Shown here in pieces: positions 52,981-62,054 of a DNA stretch of 64,000 nucleotides; position 1 is the first letter of the stretch; every line of letters begins with the position of its first letter. Source of the stretch: Roseiarcus sp036513315 (GTDB lineage: Bacteria > Pseudomonadota > Alphaproteobacteria > Rhizobiales > Beijerinckiaceae); assembly GCA_036513315.1 (NCBI GenBank), contig DATBZF010000127.1, forward strand, positions 79,642-143,641, in the 5' to 3' direction. The position numbers were made by a program, and so were the translations under genes. Under the pieces are notes generated by a model. The model ran no database searches. It saw only the letters and a program-made list of their open reading frames with translations, and had not been told where the DNA came from.

Positions 52981-53222
52981 CGTCAATTGCGAGGGAGCGA
53001 AGCGACGAACAATCCAGACTAAGCTCCGCGCGCCTCGTCAAAGCCTGCGTTCCAAGGTAGCGACAAGCTCTCCAGCGCACGAAGAACGCAAAATCGGTGT
53101 GATCGAAAAACGGAATCCGGAATGGCGCGATCTCAACGTCGACTTCGCGTGAGATGCGCAGGAGGGACTGTGCGGGCGGTCCAGTCTGGATCGCTTCGTC
53201 GCTTCGCTCCCTCGCGATGACG
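52981..53222. repeat. Pair of inverted 40-bp REP-like repeats
   Basis: Arms 52981-53020 and 53183-53222 share GCGAGGGAGCGAAGCGACGA and ATCCAGACT in opposite orientation, with only a few mismatches. The type (GCGAGGGAGCGAAGCGACGA followed by ATCCAG) is a dispersed intergenic repeat in many alphaproteobacteria. The 162 bases between the arms show no gene I can support. The pair fills the space between livM and the convergent SDR gene and could form a large hairpin acting as a transcript end. Confidence 0.75.
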
Positions 53223-53260
53223 ACCGTGGTGAATGCCGAGGGGTCGCACGGTGAAGCTCG

Positions 53261-54043
53261 CTACCACAGCGTGTACCCGCCATCGATGACATAGGCGGCG
53301 CCTGTCACATAAGCCGCCGCGGGGCTGGCGAGATAGACGGCGAGCGGGCCGATCTCCTCGGGCTCGCCAGTGCGGCCCATCGGGATATTGGCGACGATGG
53401 CCTGGATGACGTCGGGCCTGGTCTTGTTCCATTGCTTGTTGGCGTCGGTCATGAACAGGCCGGGGCAGATCGCATTGACCGTGACGCCATGCGGCGCCCA
53501 GTCAGCGGCGGCGCAGCGGCTGAAGTGCAGAACCGCCGCTTTGGCGGTTTCGTAATGGCGGCCGGCGATGCCCCGATTCGCGATAATCGCGCTGATCGAG
53601 GCGATGTTGATGATGCGCCCGCCTTTGCCGCGCTCCAGCATCGCCTTGCCGACCAGCTTGGTCCCGACAAAGCAGCTCGTCAGGTTGAGGTCGACCATTC
53701 GCTGCCAGACCTCCAGCGGTTCGTCCTCGATCGGCACATTGACCTCGCGGTTGCCGACATTGTTGATGAGGATGTCGATCGGGCCCATTTCGCCAATCGC
53801 GTGAGCGCAGGCTTTTTCGCATTCCGCCGGGGCGCCCATATCGGCCGCGATGGTCCATGCCTGACGTCCCAATGCGCGGATTTCTCCGGCCGTCGCGTCG
53901 AGCGTGTCCTGGTTGCGCCCGGTGATGATGATGTCGGCGCCGACATCGGCAAGGGCCAGGGCCATCGATCGACCAAGGCCCCGGCTGGCGCCGGTGACCA
54001 AAGCGCGCTTTCCGTCGAGACGAAAGAGATCGAGAATTCCCAC
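53261..54043 (-). CDS. SDR-family dehydrogenase
   Basis: 260 residues from a GTG at 54043 with AGGAG eight bases upstream; an ATG at 54073 is possible. Cofactor site VTGASRGLGRSMALALADVG, NNVGN, catalytic Ser in NIASISA, Tyr-Lys in RHYETAKAAV, and C-terminal GAAYVIDGGYTLW. Resembles gluconate 5-dehydrogenase and other sugar-acid or polyol dehydrogenases. Placed 42 bases after a carbohydrate-type permease, it likely oxidises or reduces the imported sugar or polyol. Confidence 0.9.
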   Translation of the reverse strand: MGILDLFRLDGKRALVTGASRGLGRSMALALADVGADIIITGRNQDTLDATAGEIRALGRQAWTIAADMGAPAECEKACAHAIGEMGPIDILINNVGNREVNVPIEDEPLEVWQRMVDLNLTSCFVGTKLVGKAMLERGKGGRIINIASISAIIANRGIAGRHYETAKAAVLHFSRCAAADWAPHGVTVNAICPGLFMTDANKQWNKTRPDVIQAIVANIPMGRTGEPEEIGPLAVYLASPAAAYVTGAAYVIDGGYTLW

Positions 54044-54085
54044 CTTTGTCGCTCCTGCCGATATGACGCGCAACGCGAAAGCCCG

Positions 54086-54973
54086 TCAGCCTTTCAACGC
54101 GCCTTCCAAAAGTCCTTTGAAGAACAGCTTTTGCGCGAAGGTGAAGGCGATAATGCCCGGGGTGACGACGATGACATAGACCGCAGCGAGATTGGGCCAC
54201 GACCATTGCCCCTGGCCGCCCTGGGCGGCGGCGAGGACGACGGGCATGGTGCGCTTGGCCTCGTCATCGATCAGCGTCACGCATAAAAGATACTCGCCCC
54301 AGGCGGCGACGAAATTGACGATGAAGATGACGACGAGGCCATTGCGCACCATCGGCAGCCCGACTTCCCACAGCACGCGCCAATGGCCGGCGCCGTCGAT
54401 CTTCGCCGCCTCGACGATTTCATGCGGCACGAGCTGGAACATGCTGCGCATGATCAGGATGCTGATGGCGAGCTGCAGCGTGACATAGGGCAGGATGAGG
54501 CCGCTGGTGTTGTTGACGAGGCCGAGCCAATGCTGGGTCTCGAAAATGCTGATGATCGAGACGACGCGGACAGGAAAATACAGCGAAACCAGCAGCGCCG
54601 TGATGACGATTCCGACGCCGCGCGGCCTGATATGTACGAGCGCATAGCCGGCGAGCACCGCGCAGGTGGTGGTGATCAGCACCGTGCCGGCGGTGACGTA
54701 GATGCTGTTGAACAGGTTGACCGGCAGCGTCGCGATCCGCTCGAAGACATAGGAATAATGGGTGAAGTCGTAGGTGCGCGGCCAAAAATCGCCGCGCATC
54801 GCGTCGGGAAGCGATTTCACCGACATTACCAGCACCCAGGCGAGCGGCAGCAGAATGATTAAGTTGAAGAGGTTGATCGCAACGTGGCGCAGGATCGAAG
54901 CGCGGTTGCGCGCGAACCAGCCTTGTCTCTCGGGCGGGACGGCAACGCTGAGATGATCGGCTTGCAGCGTCAC
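54086..54973 (-). CDS. Carbohydrate-type ABC permease (MalG-like)
   Basis: 295 residues from a GTG at 54973, four bases after the previous gene. Six membrane helices; a cytoplasmic coupling loop EIVEAAKIDGAGHWRVLWEV that is the classic EAA motif with PMVRNGLVVIFIVNF following. The final residues KLFFKGLLEGALKG are typical of CUT1-type MalG permeases. Confidence 0.92.
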   Translation of the reverse strand: MTLQADHLSVAVPPERQGWFARNRASILRHVAINLFNLIILLPLAWVLVMSVKSLPDAMRGDFWPRTYDFTHYSYVFERIATLPVNLFNSIYVTAGTVLITTTCAVLAGYALVHIRPRGVGIVITALLVSLYFPVRVVSIISIFETQHWLGLVNNTSGLILPYVTLQLAISILIMRSMFQLVPHEIVEAAKIDGAGHWRVLWEVGLPMVRNGLVVIFIVNFVAAWGEYLLCVTLIDDEAKRTMPVVLAAAQGGQGQWSWPNLAAVYVIVVTPGIIAFTFAQKLFFKGLLEGALKG

Positions 54974-54977
54974 GGCC

Positions 54978-55934
54978 TCAACCCTTCGGACGGAAGATAC
55001 GCAGCAGGAGCACCATGACGCAAAGCATGGCGACCGCGCCGATCATGCCGATGGCGGAGGCGTAGCCCTGGCGCCAAAGGCCGGTCTTGAACGCCTGGTC
55101 GTACATGAAGATCGTCCAGGTGTAAGTCGGCGAGGCGCGATTGAAGCCGCCGAAAATGAGATATTCGTCGATCACCGCCATCGCCGTGCCGAAGCGCAAC
55201 ACGACCAGGATCATCATGATCGGGGCGAGCTGCGGGCGCGTGATATGCCAGAACACCTGCCATTCGGTGGCGCCGTCGATGCGCGCGGCGTCCGGCAGAT
55301 CTTTCGGGATCGCGGCGAGGCCGGCAAGGAAGAAGATCGTGTGGTAGCCGAGGCCCCACCAGACTTCCATCGCGGCGATCGAGGGCAGCGTCAGCGACGT
55401 GCCGCCGAGCCATTGCGGCGCGTTCTGCAAGGAGAACAGGCCGGTGGTGTCGACAAGAAAATGATTGATTGGTCCGGCCTGGTAATTGTACATCCACTTC
55501 CACAGCACGAAGATCAGCGTGCTCGGAATAACCGCCGGGATCAATAATATGACTCGGTAGAGCGTCGCCAGGCGCTGGTTGGAGACCTTGTCGACAAGCA
55601 GCGCCAGCGCCAGCGGCAGGATGATCGTTCCCGGCAGGAACATGATCGTGAACAAAGCCGCCCGCCCAAGGCTCGCCCACATCAAGGGATCGCTGAAGGC
55701 CTGGATGTAGTTGGCGAACCAGATCCAATGCGCCGGCTTGTCGGAGAGCACCTGGTAGTCGGTGAAGCTCAGCCACAGGACGCGGAAGATCGGCCAGACC
55801 TGATAGCCGACGAAGAAAGCCACCGCCGGCGCCAGGAACAGCCAGCCGCCGACGCCCTGCCGGAACAAGGCGAACCGGACGCCCGCCGCTGTCGCCGGCG
55901 CGCCCGCCTCAGCGGATGCAATGGTCTGTGTCAT
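54978..55934 (-). CDS. Carbohydrate-type ABC permease (MalF-like)
   Basis: 318 residues from the ATG at 55934. Six membrane helices (GWLFLAPAVAFFVGYQVWPI first), LWLSFTDYQVLS, and the EAA loop LPDAARIDGATEWQVFWHIT followed by RPQLAPIMMILVV. CUT1 family. It lies 189 bases after the binding-protein gene, an unusually long spacing within an operon; that gap is purine-rich and has no gene. Confidence 0.92.
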   Translation of the reverse strand: MTQTIASAEAGAPATAAGVRFALFRQGVGGWLFLAPAVAFFVGYQVWPIFRVLWLSFTDYQVLSDKPAHWIWFANYIQAFSDPLMWASLGRAALFTIMFLPGTIILPLALALLVDKVSNQRLATLYRVILLIPAVIPSTLIFVLWKWMYNYQAGPINHFLVDTTGLFSLQNAPQWLGGTSLTLPSIAAMEVWWGLGYHTIFFLAGLAAIPKDLPDAARIDGATEWQVFWHITRPQLAPIMMILVVLRFGTAMAVIDEYLIFGGFNRASPTYTWTIFMYDQAFKTGLWRQGYASAIGMIGAVAMLCVMVLLLRIFRPKG

Positions 55935-56123
55935 GCGCGAGCCCAATCACAACCAAGCGCAAAGCGCGCGAGCCGAAAGGCCGCGAACGAAGGAACGCCG
56001 CGCCGATCGAACGCGCAAAGATCGGAGGAGAAACTCGGCGGCCAAGGGATGCGCATTGCGCCCGCTCATGCAAGGAGCGCGCCGCGGCGAAGCATTCGCC
56101 CCGGCGCGTGCCTCGAAACGCGA

Positions 56124-57500
56124 TCAGCCCTTCTTCATCTCGGCCTGCACGGCGGCGACGACTTTCTGCATCGCGACCTTCGGATCCGGCTCGTCGCCCT
56201 TGAGATAGGCTTCCCAGATCGGCTTGCCGATCACGAACTGCTGCAATCCGAACAGATGGTTGTCGATCGCCTTGGCCTTGTCGAGCTGACCGCGGACCAG
56301 CGCGACAAAATCGGGCATCCAATCCGGCTTATTTGCGTTCCAGTCCGCATAGATGGACTTGTAAGGCGGCAACTGCCCGGGATGGGCGGTCTTGGTGCCG
56401 ACGATCGAATCTTTCCAGATCTGTTTGTCGTAGGTCAGCGCCTTGATGTATTCGGCTGCCTTTTCCTTGTTCTGACCATGTTTGAACAAGGCGCTTCCCG
56501 TCGTCCAGAACACAGTCGAGCCTTCGCCATTGGCGAATTTCGGCAGCGGCCCCAAATGCAGGAGTTTCGGATCGTCCCAGCTCGTCGCCATGCGCAGCGG
56601 CGCGTTGAAATATTTGAAGTAGAGGCCGACGCGCTGGGAGGCGAAGGCGAGTTCGTCCGTCGTTCCGTTCACGCCGCCGTCGGAGCCGCCCTCCAGCAGG
56701 ATGTCGGGGTTGGCGAGCGCCATGATCTGCTTCATCAGCTTCAGCGCTTCGATGGCCGGTTCGCTGGTGAAGTCGAACAGGCCTTCCGGCGTATAGACCT
56801 TGGTGCTCATGCTATGCGCGATCGGCGCCAGCGAGCGCCAGCCATGGCAGTCGAAGGTGGCGCCCCATGGCGACGCCTTGGAATCGACGAGTTTCTTGGC
56901 TCCAGCGAGGAAATCGTCCCAGGTCGCCGGCGCCGTGTCGGGGAGGCCGGCCTTGGTCGTCAGCCCCGAATGCCAAGAGGTTCCACAGACGTCGAGAAAG
57001 AACGGCCAGCTATAGAGTTTGCCGTTGATCGAACATTCCTCGCGGATCGAGGGAATGATGTCGTCGATCACTTCTTTCGGGATGTAATTGTCCCAGGGTT
57101 CGATGACGTCGGCTTTCACGAAGGCCGACATTTCGACGAAGGGCGTCTGTCCGACATAGACGTCCCAGGAGCTCGTGCCGTTCTTGGCTTCGGCGACGAA
57201 ACGCTCGATGCCGAAGCCCTCGACGGGAGCGATCTGATAATTGATGCCGGGGAACTTGGCGTTCACCGCCGGAATGCCGGGGTGCAAGTCCTGGATCCAT
57301 TGATAGAACGTCGGGGTCAGCGGACGATCCGCGGCGAGGGCTGGCGTAACGCTCGATTTTGCGACAGCGCCGACGCCGGCGAGACCAAGGCCCGCGATCA
57401 GGCTGCGCGTCATAAACTCGCGCCGGTCGATGCGTCCTCGCGCAAGTTCGCGCAGGCTCGCTTCCTGCAAGATATATTCTTGTTCTTTCCGTCCACTCAT
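56124..57500 (-). CDS. Carbohydrate-type ABC importer, periplasmic binding protein with Tat signal
   Basis: 458 residues. The N-terminus has a twin-arginine signal (IDRREFMTRSLIAGLGLAGV, cleavage after ALA near residue 57), so it is probably exported folded. SBP_bac_1 features: FVAEAKNGTSSWDVYVGQTP, SWPFFLDVCGTSWHSGLTTK, TWDDFLAGAKKLVD, and the Trp/Gly-rich core. CUT1-type binding proteins take oligosaccharides, polyols or glycerol phosphates. First gene of the operon, with its promoter in 57501-57840. No ATPase gene is present in the cluster. Confidence 0.9.
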   Translation of the reverse strand: MSGRKEQEYILQEASLRELARGRIDRREFMTRSLIAGLGLAGVGAVAKSSVTPALAADRPLTPTFYQWIQDLHPGIPAVNAKFPGINYQIAPVEGFGIERFVAEAKNGTSSWDVYVGQTPFVEMSAFVKADVIEPWDNYIPKEVIDDIIPSIREECSINGKLYSWPFFLDVCGTSWHSGLTTKAGLPDTAPATWDDFLAGAKKLVDSKASPWGATFDCHGWRSLAPIAHSMSTKVYTPEGLFDFTSEPAIEALKLMKQIMALANPDILLEGGSDGGVNGTTDELAFASQRVGLYFKYFNAPLRMATSWDDPKLLHLGPLPKFANGEGSTVFWTTGSALFKHGQNKEKAAEYIKALTYDKQIWKDSIVGTKTAHPGQLPPYKSIYADWNANKPDWMPDFVALVRGQLDKAKAIDNHLFGLQQFVIGKPIWEAYLKGDEPDPKVAMQKVVAAVQAEMKKG

Positions 57501-57843
57501 TTGTCACCCCTCCATAGTTCGGCTCTCTTGAGATTTCGTTCGAGCAACGACCGAATTGCAAGTTCTCGTCCGAGTTGAATGCGGATTTTCCGCTCATCGA
57601 ATGACTGGACGCCCGCGGCGCCGGGCTTGCGCCGCCAGCGCGCAGAGGATGTAGGCTAAAGTCCTCCGCGGAAAGGTTTCGACGTCTTCTAGACTTACCT
57701 TATCAGCTAATGTTTACGTGGCAAGAACGACCGCGACCGTTTCATCATCGCTTCCACCGTTCGGTTCATCTGAACATGGAGCGGCGCGTCTCGGCCGCGC
57801 AGCCGCGGGCCGCCACCTCCTCACTCTCCATGAAGGGGCGAAA

Positions 57844-58033
57844 GTGAGCGGCGGCCAGGCGAAGCGCCCGACTCCCGCTTTCACGACGATCGATTTCGAG
57901 CGCAAAGGCCGGCAAATCGGCTTCGTGATGCGATCGCGCGTGCGCGCCGGCGCTGGATTTATCGGAGGCCCTCGTCGGGTTGAAGCTCGCCGATGCGGCG
58001 ATCGAGTCGCATCTGGCGATCGCGAGATCATAG
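57844..58033 (+). pseudogene. Remnant of an aspartoacylase/DoeB-like deacylase start
   Basis: A GTG at 57844 with AAGGGG six bases upstream reads MSGGQAKRPTPAF then TTIDFERKGRQIGFVM. Succinylglutamate desuccinylase/aspartoacylase proteins of the DoeB type open with T.IDFD..G.Q.GF followed by P.S..DSAWG; here the frame instead runs into RSRVRAG. From 57953 another frame reads LDLSEALVGLKLADAAIESH and stops at TAG 58031, coding-like but unrecognised. Looks like a deletion junction. The rest of 57501-57840 shows no gene. Confidence 0.4.
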
Positions 58034-58082
58034 CGCCAGGAGACCAATGAAGCCGCGCGCTCGACGCGCGGAATTAAGTGCT

Positions 58083-59366
58083 TCACACATGTTCGAGGCC
58101 CTGCGCGAGATCCGAGATCAGGTCCTCTACATTCTCGATGCCGATTGAAATACGGATGAGCGCGTCCGTCAACCCGATCTCCTCGCGCAATTCGCGCGCC
58201 ACCCCCGAATGCGTCATCGACGCGGGATGAGAGATCAGCGTTTCCGTACCGCCCAGGCTGACCGCCAGTTTCATGATCTGGAGATTGTCGAGCAGCGCGA
58301 AGGCTTCCTTCTGACCGCCCTTTACGTCGAATGCGAAGGTCGAGCCCGGGGCTGTGCATTGCCGGTCGAACACGCTTCTGCGCGGGTCGCCCGCCTTGAG
58401 GAAGCCGAGATAATGCACTTTGGCGACTTTGGGATGAGCCGCGAGATATTCTGCGATGAACCTTGCGTTCTCATTCGAGCGCGTCGCCCGAATTTCAAGC
58501 GTTTCGAGCGAGCGCATCAGCATCCAGCATGAATTGGGATCGAGCTGGGTGCCGATCGAGCTGCGCCAACTCATGACGCGCCTCACCAGGCCGGCAGCGC
58601 CGCTGATGCTTCCGCCGACCAGATCGCTGTGGCCTCCGACATATTTAGTCAGCGAACACAACGAAATATCGGCGCCGCATTTCAGCGGCGTCTGGAACAT
58701 CGGGCCGAGCATCGTATTATCCACCACAACAGGCGGTCGATACCCCTGCGCCTTTTCCAGCTCGTCGGCGATCTCCGCGCAGGCGGCAAGATCGACCAGA
58801 CCATTGGTCGGATTGGCTGGAGTTTCCACCAGGATCAACCCGACCCTGCCCTTGGCGCGCGCCGCTTCCGAAGTATTGCGCATTTCGGCGATATTGACGC
58901 CGTCAGGAAAGCCGAAAGCAGCGATGCTGAACGCGCCCATCTGGTTTTTGAGCAACGTCTCCGTGCCGCCGTAGAGCGGCCGGCTGTGCAGAACGACGTC
59001 GCCTGCTTGGAGGAAGGCGAACAGCGTCGTCGCAATCGCCGCCATGCCGCTGGCGAAGACGGCCGAACGCTCGGCCTGATCCCAGATCGCCAGCCGATCC
59101 TCGAGGATTTCGAGATTGGGATTGTTGAAACGCGAATAGACCAGACCGGATTTCTCGCCTGGCCGCGGTTGACGGCGCCCGGACGTCAGGTCGAAGAAGT
59201 CCTTGCCCTGCTGGGCGTTCTCGAAGACGAAGGTCGATGTCAGGAAGATTGGCGGCTTGAGCGAACCTTCCGAAAGACCCGGCGCATAGCCATAGCCCAT
59301 CATCAGCGTCTCGGGATGCAGCCGGCGATTGGCGATGCGGTCCTTGTGATAGCTGTCCTCCGCCAC
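58083..59366 (-). CDS. Cystathionine gamma-synthase/methionine gamma-lyase family PLP enzyme
   Basis: 427 residues, GTG start with GAGGAGAG upstream. Cys/Met metabolism PLP-dependent family: YSRFNNPNLEILEDRLA, GMAAIATTLFAFLQAGDVVL, SRPLYGGTETLLKNQ, VETPANPTNGLVDL, cofactor Asp in VVVDNTMLGPMFQ, Schiff-base Lys in SLTKYVGGHSDLVGG, and SLGGTETLISHPASMTHSG. It cleaves or forms C-S bonds of homocysteine, cystathionine or methionine; exact reaction not decided from motifs. Close relatives are annotated as cystathionine gamma-synthase family. Monocistronic as far as seen. Confidence 0.9.
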   Translation of the reverse strand: MAEDSYHKDRIANRRLHPETLMMGYGYAPGLSEGSLKPPIFLTSTFVFENAQQGKDFFDLTSGRRQPRPGEKSGLVYSRFNNPNLEILEDRLAIWDQAERSAVFASGMAAIATTLFAFLQAGDVVLHSRPLYGGTETLLKNQMGAFSIAAFGFPDGVNIAEMRNTSEAARAKGRVGLILVETPANPTNGLVDLAACAEIADELEKAQGYRPPVVVDNTMLGPMFQTPLKCGADISLCSLTKYVGGHSDLVGGSISGAAGLVRRVMSWRSSIGTQLDPNSCWMLMRSLETLEIRATRSNENARFIAEYLAAHPKVAKVHYLGFLKAGDPRRSVFDRQCTAPGSTFAFDVKGGQKEAFALLDNLQIMKLAVSLGGTETLISHPASMTHSGVARELREEIGLTDALIRISIGIENVEDLISDLAQGLEHV

Positions 59367-59486
59367 GGCGTCTCTCCTCGCGCTTGCGGCCTTTGGCGGC
59401 CGGTCGCATCGAGACTAAGCCTTTCACAAAGGCAAAATATGGCCGAATGCGTGCGCCGCGCGCAACCCTTCCATGGTTCCATGGTC

Positions 59487-59513
59487 GCCCCGGCCCCCCA
59501 GGGGCGCCGGGGC
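59487..59513. repeat. GC-rich hairpin between two minus-strand genes
   Basis: GCCCCGGC and GCCGGGGC form an 8-bp stem, with CCCC/GGGG able to extend pairing inside. It lies downstream of the LTXXQ gene on its strand but has no T tract, so intrinsic termination is uncertain. A CCATGG-TT-CCATGG palindrome sits just left of it. Confidence 0.4.
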
Positions 59514-59559
59514 TCTCCCACGTAGATCGCTGCGCGGAACGATTCGGTTCAAAGCAAAG

Positions 59560-61134
59560 TCAGCGAAGGATTGAAAAGAAATGGCGCATGACGCCCTGCA
59601 GGCCGCCGTAGCCTCGCCAATGCCGGCGGTGGACGATACGGCCGCCTCCGGCCGGTTCGTTCGCCTGCGCCATTTGCGCCGTTCGCTCGGGACCAATCGA
59701 TTCGAACTGCGCCTTCTGTTCGTCGGTCAGCGTCGCGTAGAAATCCTTGAGCGGAGCGTCCACGGATTTCTCAGCCTGCAAAAGGCTATCGACACGGCTG
59801 GCGGCGGCGTCAAGCCGCGCCGGCGGCGTCAAGGCGTCGTTTGGTTCGCAGGAGGCTTTCAATGAATCTGACGCCTTGTTGGCGGCTTGCTGAAGAGCCT
59901 CGAGGCTTGCTTTTTGCGCTTCAGTCGGATGAAGTCTCTGTTCGATCTGGCCCGACGGCCATTGCGTGAAATCCGGCTGCGCGGAACAAAGCGCATGCGC
60001 GTCTTTGTTGACGTCGGGCGCGGCGCCTTGCTGCTGACGCTGATCCTGCCCGAGGACGGTCAGTCGCGCTTTCTGTTCGTCGCTCAACAAGCCGTAGAGA
60101 CGGTCGAGGGGCCCCTTGATCGTCTGCGTGGCTGCCGCGATCGCTTCGAGGCGCTTCTCCATCGCTTCCAGCCGCCCTGGCGCGGTCAGCGCCGGGCTCG
60201 TCGGGCAGGCTGCGGCGAGATCCTGCGCGGCCTTGGTCGAGGCGTTGGCGAGGTCGTCGAGCGCGGCGCGCTGTTCGTCGCTGGGCTGAATGGCCGCTTG
60301 CACCTTATCCAGCGGCAAACCAGCGATATCGTGGCCCTCCTCCCCGCACATCTGCGCAACCGGCTCAGTCGCCTGGTTCGGCGCGCCGCCAGCGGGAGCA
60401 GGCGCCGCGGCGGCCGCTTGCGGGAAATAGCCGGCAAGCGCGTCATAGCCATAGGGCGCGAACAAGCCGGCGTAAATGTCGCCGTAGTTATAGTCCCAGA
60501 GCGATGCATCATGTTTGTCGCCCCATAAGGCGTAGTCGTACATGTCGTAATAGGCGAACGGCCAGAATACGGGCCCAACCCAGCCATAACCGCCGTCGGC
60601 GTGACGCCACCACCCTCGCCCCTGGCCGCGCCGATCTGTCAGCCCGGCAGTCGCGGCATCGGCTGCGATATGGGTGCGCGCGCTCGGATCGTGAAGCCCA
60701 ACGCGGTCATGCAATGCGCCGGCGACCGCATTCGAGCGCAAGGCGCCGCGCACGGCGTCAGTTCGTTCGGTAGCGCGCCTGTCGGAAGCCGCCGGTCCAT
60801 CAAGCGTCGTGGGCGCAGCTGCGTGGAAAACATTCGGAGCTCTGTTTTGCGTTGCGAATGCCGGAACAGAGCGAAAAGCGGGATGCGCAGCCAAATTCGG
60901 GTGAGCGCCGCCCATACGGCCGCCCCCCATGTGAAAGCCGCCGCCGCGGAAACCGCCGCCGAAATGCGCATGGCCGCCGCCGCCGCGCGCAAAGTGAGCG
61001 CCACCGCCATGACCGCCACCGCCATGGCCGCCACCGGCATGTCCGCCGGGCCTTTGTCCGGCTGCAAACGAAGTCGACGAAAGAGCGGCGGCCGCTACCA
61101 CTGCAACCGCCACGGACTTAATCTTGCTATTCAT
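59560..61134 (-). CDS. Secreted Gly/His-rich protein with LTXXQ (Spy/CpxP-like) repeats
   Basis: 524 residues. Signal peptide MNSKIKSVAVAVVAAAALSS, cleaved after FAA. Residues 25-75 are Gly/His/Phe-rich low complexity. Residues 160-240 carry an Ala/Tyr/Trp-rich part (WAFYDMYDYALWGDKHD-like). The C-terminal 270 residues contain two full and one partial helical LTXXQ-type units: IQPSDEQRAALDDLA, LLSDEQKARLTVLGQ, LHPTEAQKASLEALQQ and ATLTDEQKAQFESIG, each pair followed by a Cys and an LT.P.RL.A helix. Spy/CpxP relatives are periplasmic chaperones or stress sensors. The Gly-rich head is not part of the classical family. Confidence 0.85.
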   Translation of the reverse strand: MNSKIKSVAVAVVAAAALSSTSFAAGQRPGGHAGGGHGGGGHGGGAHFARGGGGHAHFGGGFRGGGFHMGGGRMGGAHPNLAAHPAFRSVPAFATQNRAPNVFHAAAPTTLDGPAASDRRATERTDAVRGALRSNAVAGALHDRVGLHDPSARTHIAADAATAGLTDRRGQGRGWWRHADGGYGWVGPVFWPFAYYDMYDYALWGDKHDASLWDYNYGDIYAGLFAPYGYDALAGYFPQAAAAAPAPAGGAPNQATEPVAQMCGEEGHDIAGLPLDKVQAAIQPSDEQRAALDDLANASTKAAQDLAAACPTSPALTAPGRLEAMEKRLEAIAAATQTIKGPLDRLYGLLSDEQKARLTVLGQDQRQQQGAAPDVNKDAHALCSAQPDFTQWPSGQIEQRLHPTEAQKASLEALQQAANKASDSLKASCEPNDALTPPARLDAAASRVDSLLQAEKSVDAPLKDFYATLTDEQKAQFESIGPERTAQMAQANEPAGGGRIVHRRHWRGYGGLQGVMRHFFSILR

Positions 61135-61308
61135 GACACATCCCTCAAGGCCTTACGTCGCTTTGCAGGAAACGCGCATGACGGCGCCGTGTTCCCAGCG
61201 GGGCCGCGGTTCGTGTAAAGAATGTTTTAAATCGGACCAAATGACGATTTTCGGAGGCGCCATGCACGCCGCCGCGACGAGCGGGGCTTCGCGCTACACC
61301 GCATCCCT

Positions 61309-61334
61309 TTCGCAGTCGTCTCGGCGACTGCGAA
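61309..61334. repeat. Perfect 10-bp inverted repeat
   Basis: TTCGCAGTCG and CGACTGCGAA separated by six bases (TCTCGG), in the 256-base gap between two secreted-protein genes on the minus strand. It lies just downstream of the 61391-61903 gene and may be a transcript-end hairpin; there is no clear T run after it. Confidence 0.6.
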
Positions 61335-61390
61335 CATGGCCGCGGGGCTCACGCCAACGTGCACATTAAACGACCGGCGAACGCGACGAA

Positions 61391-61903
61391 CTATCGGCCG
61401 CCCATGAATTCGGTGCCGGGGAAGTTTTCGGAACTATAGGCCCAGCGGTAAGGCGAGACCGGAGCGGCATAGGTATAGCCCGGACCATAATCCGGCGTCT
61501 GCCGGCCATAAGTGTCATCTACGGGCTCGTAGGAGACCCAACCTTGGTGGGCGGGGTAGCCGAAAAACCCCTCGTCAGCCGCCGCCACGCGTCCCTCGCC
61601 CGGAACGCCGCGCGGCTCGAACCGCGATGGGCCACTGTCATTGCGATAGGCGGCGCTTCCATGGGAAGGATAATCATCGCCATAACCGTAAGAGGGGGTG
61701 ACCCCGAGCGCCTCCAGTCCGAGACGCGAAACGCGCGGACGCGAAGCGGGCGTCTCGATGCGCGCGCGCTGCATCGTCAGCCGCGCGTGAAGCCTGGCGC
61801 CGGCGGTCGTTTGAGTGGCCGCCGAGGCGACCCCGGCTGGCGCCAGTGCGGCCACAATAATCGAAGCGATAAACCCGACCCCGATCGTCCTTGGCGAAAG
61901 CAT
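61391..61903 (-). CDS. Secreted protein of unknown function
   Basis: 170 residues from the ATG at 61903, with AGGAG seven bases upstream. Signal peptide MLSPRTIGVGFIASIIVAAL, cleaved after ASA near residue 31. The mature part is rich in Tyr, Pro, Gly and Arg, with GVTPSYGYGDDYPSHGSAAY and PDYGPGYTYAAPVSPYRW, and ends GTEFMGGR. No domain recognised; typical of small envelope proteins of Hyphomicrobiales. An upstream frame to 62254 is a shadow of the next gene. Confidence 0.6.
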   Translation of the reverse strand: MLSPRTIGVGFIASIIVAALAPAGVASAATQTTAGARLHARLTMQRARIETPASRPRVSRLGLEALGVTPSYGYGDDYPSHGSAAYRNDSGPSRFEPRGVPGEGRVAAADEGFFGYPAHQGWVSYEPVDDTYGRQTPDYGPGYTYAAPVSPYRWAYSSENFPGTEFMGGR

Positions 61904-62054
61904 TTGCTTCTCCTGTTTGCTAAGGGAAAAAATAAGCCTCGAACGATCGAAGTGAGTCATACGTTTTCCGAGGCCCGGTTCACCCCCAACCGCCTCCTCG
62001 CGGAAGGGGTACATTTGATCGCTGCGGGCGCGTTTCCAATCCGCGTCTTCGCAA

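Noticed and set aside
55728..57578. 616-codon plus-strand frame
   Set aside because: Antisense of the sugar-type binding protein and permease; no motifs.
59367..59480. Possible SAM-type riboswitch ahead of the cystathionine gamma-synthase-family gene
   Set aside because: I compared the leader with the short SAM-II pattern by eye; the conserved core was not there.
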